Of a DNA stretch of 8,436 nt, positions 7,376 through 8,436 are shown piece by piece; position 1 is the first letter of the stretch; each line of letters opens with the position of its first letter. The stretch is from Pseudomonadota bacterium (lineage in GTDB: Bacteria > Pseudomonadota > Gammaproteobacteria > Steroidobacterales > Steroidobacteraceae). The stretch lies in contig JAJXYU010000010.1 of NCBI GenBank assembly GCA_021780395.1, positions 1-8,436 of the forward strand, in the 5' to 3' direction. Under the pieces are notes generated by a model, which was given only the letters and a program-made list of their open reading frames with translations, made no database searches and was not told where the DNA came from. Made by a program: the position numbers and the translations under genes.

Positions 7376-7989
7376 TCGGTCGCGCGCCGGCAGCGGCGCG
7401 CGGCGCCCAGACCGGCGGCGTCGTCGACGTCGCTCACGGCCGAGCGCATCGCGACGAGGCGCCGGCTCTCCGGCGCGACCGCCCGCGCCAGGTCCTTGAG
7501 CCCCGAGTCGCCGCGGACGGACGCGGCGGACGCGAACAGGTGGCGCGGCAGGATCAGCGGCACGCCGGCGCCCACGCCGATGCGGTGTGCGACCAGCCGG
7601 CGCGGGGCGGCGCGCCAGGCGGTGATCAGGCGCTCGAGGTCCCTCGCGCGCAGCGCCGCGAGGTCGACCGGAATGAACAGCACCGCGGACGCGCCGCGCG
7701 CGCGCGCGACGGCGAGCCCGGCGCGCACCGAGCTCGACAAGCCCTGCTCGCGGCGCGGGTTCGCGCGGATCTCGGTTCGCAGACCCCGTAATGCGGTGAC
7801 GAAGCGCGCCGCGCGCGGCGGCGCGACGACGATCGCGGGCGCGTCGCCGAACGGCGCGACCAGCGTCGCGGTTCGTCGCAGCAAGCCGACCCCGCGCACC
7901 CGCGCGAGTGCCTTCGGCTGGCCGAGGCGCCGCGAGAACCCGGCGGCCAGGATCACGATGTGCAGCGACGGTCGGAGCAGGGCGCGCAT
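7357..7989 (-). CDS. MobA/MocA-like nucleotidyltransferase (NTP_transf_3 type)
   Basis: The 210-residue protein has a Rossmann-like NTP-transferase layout. The nucleotide-binding signature LAAGFSRRLGQPKAL is at 14-28, NPRREQGLSSSVRAGL at 77-92 (a GLSSS stretch as in MocA, the molybdopterin cytidylyltransferase), the probable metal-binding aspartate D109 in FIPVDLAAL, then GAGVPLILPRHLF (140-152), GDSGLKDL (160-167) and DVDDAAGL (187-194). The family is clear, but two MocA landmarks are altered: the usual LADQP-type loop reads IPVDL, and the GHP-type motif reads GVP. The substrate, whether a molybdenum cofactor or another phosphorylated molecule, is therefore open. No molybdoenzyme or xdhC-type gene is in the window. 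The C-terminal tail (RRCRRATDQPRRK) is basic and lies in the overlap with ltaE. The ATG at 7989 has no Shine-Dalgarno and sits only 15 bp from the start of the divergent gene, so the start is moderately certain. Confidence 0.8.
   Translation of the reverse strand: MRALLRPSLHIVILAAGFSRRLGQPKALARVRGVGLLRRTATLVAPFGDAPAIVVAPPRAARFVTALRGLRTEIRANPRREQGLSSSVRAGLAVARARGASAVLFIPVDLAALRARDLERLITAWRAAPRRLVAHRIGVGAGVPLILPRHLFASAASVRGDSGLKDLARAVAPESRRLVAMRSAVSDVDDAAGLGAARRCRRATDQPRRK
7381..7402 (+). terminator. GC-only stem-loop just after ltaE
   Basis: Six bases after the ltaE stop there is a perfect 9-bp inverted repeat, CGCGCGCCG / CGGCGCGCG, around a GCAG loop. No T-run follows, so it is not a classical intrinsic terminator; it could stabilise or end the ltaE transcript in a convergent overlap. 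It also lies within the last codons of the nucleotidyltransferase gene, where C/G-rich Arg and Ala codons could create such a repeat by chance. Confidence 0.3.
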
Positions 7990-7998
7990 TGTTATGAT
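7990..7998 (+). promoter_or_regulatory. Possible extended -10 promoter giving a leaderless mRNA
   Basis: The 15-bp gap between the divergent starts (7990-8004) contains TGTTATGAT: a TG one base before TATGAT, five of six matches to TATAAT. A transcript would start about 7 bases later, on or next to the ATG at 8005. No convincing -35 is seen upstream (the region reads GGTCGG), which fits an extended -10 type. A/T-rich sequence is rare here, so the match stands out, but it is a single short motif. Confidence 0.4.
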
Positions 7999-8004
7999 GG
8001 TGCC

Positions 8005-8436
8005 ATGAAAAAGGCCTACTTCAGCTTGCGCCGCCGCATGATCGGCGCGCCGCTGTGGCTCGCGGCGCTCTCCGCCATGCTGGTCGTCGGCGTGTCGACC
8101 TGGCTATGGAACGAGGCCGATTCGACGATCCTGGTGCTCGTGCCGAGCGTCGCCGGCGTGGTGCCGGGACCCCTGCCATTCGCGCGCGGAACGGGCCCGG
8201 ACCGGATCGATGCGATCTACGCGGCCGATGGCGCGGGGGCGCGCGTCGCGGCGGCGGCGCTCGCCGCGCGGCTCGGCCTGGCAGTCGACGGCGCCGGTCG
8301 CGACCCGGGGGCCGTGATTGCCGGGGCGCTCGGCGCCCATCGCGGCGGGCGCATCGTGATCGTTGCGAACCTCGCGCAGATTCCCGACCTCGTCGCCGCA
8401 GTCGGCGGCGCGCCCGTGCCGGGCGCCGCGAGCCTC
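8005..8436 (+). CDS. Membrane-anchored degenerate histidine-phosphatase-like protein (3' end outside window)
   Basis: An open frame of 144 codons runs from ATG 8005 off the right edge. The start MKKAYFSLRRRM is basic, followed by a hydrophobic helix (about 14-35, ending STWLW), suggesting an uncleaved N-terminal anchor with the rest in the periplasm. The remainder resembles small histidine phosphatases: TILVLVPSVAG (41-51) where these have a strand plus LVRHAEK; DRIDAIYAADGAGARVAAAALAARLGL (66-92) like the usual DAIYSSDLRRTQQTA.PLA.RLGL; HRGGRIVIVANLAQIPDLVAAVGG (112-135) where they have HRGG.VLVVGHSNTIP. Both catalytic elements are missing: the RH pair reads PS and the second histidine reads N. 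The stretch between the first strand and DAIY is also short. It is probably a non-catalytic member (inference); no Shine-Dalgarno is seen beyond a GGTG two bases from the ATG. Family by motif recognition only. Confidence 0.72.
   Translation, partial: MKKAYFSLRRRMIGAPLWLAALSAMLVVGVSTWLWNEADSTILVLVPSVAGVVPGPLPFARGTGPDRIDAIYAADGAGARVAAAALAARLGLAVDGAGRDPGAVIAGALGAHRGGRIVIVANLAQIPDLVAAVGGAPVPGAASL

Overview
The window is a very G+C-rich (about 70% by eye), densely packed bacterial chromosome segment. No tRNA, rRNA, CRISPR array or insertion sequence is visible. Seven protein genes are supported. The hmgA-fahA-maiA gene order, a glutathione-type (zeta-class GST) maleylacetoacetate isomerase and a TonB-dependent outer-membrane receptor all indicate a Gram-negative proteobacterium. 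A high-GC gammaproteobacterium of the Xanthomonadales/Nevskiales type is my best guess, but nothing in the sequence fixes the genus.

Layout. (1) Bases 2-676, plus strand: the C-terminal part of a CPA1-type Na+(K+)/H+ antiporter cut by the left edge. (2) Bases 720-6298, minus strand: a tightly linked operon read hmgA (homogentisate 1,2-dioxygenase) -> fahA (fumarylacetoacetase) -> maiA (maleylacetoacetate isomerase) -> a TonB-dependent receptor. The junctions are 16 bp (bridged by a tiny ORF), a 7-bp overlap with a strong Shine-Dalgarno, and an ATGA stop/start overlap. The three enzymes form the complete lower branch of tyrosine/phenylalanine catabolism, taking homogentisate to fumarate and acetoacetate. 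4-Hydroxyphenylpyruvate dioxygenase, which supplies homogentisate, is not in the window. (3) Bases 6299-6358: a 60-bp divergent control region holding an A+T-rich imperfect inverted repeat. (4) Bases 6359-7375, plus strand: ltaE, a low-specificity L-threonine aldolase. (5) Bases 7357-7989, minus strand: a MobA/MocA-like nucleotidyltransferase, convergent with ltaE and overlapping its 3' end by 19 bp. (6) From 8005 to the right edge, plus strand: a membrane-anchored protein that resembles the histidine phosphatase (phosphoglycerate mutase-like) fold but lacks both signature histidine motifs.

The most interesting points are: the apparent pseudo-phosphatase at the right edge; its start, which sits directly on a possible extended -10 promoter so that its mRNA may be leaderless; the translational coupling of an outer-membrane receptor to the homogentisate enzymes; and an eight-codon relay ORF that links hmgA to fahA through two consecutive ATGA overlaps. 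I found no unmistakable new multi-gene system. The receptor-plus-homogentisate operon is the closest candidate for an under-described function.
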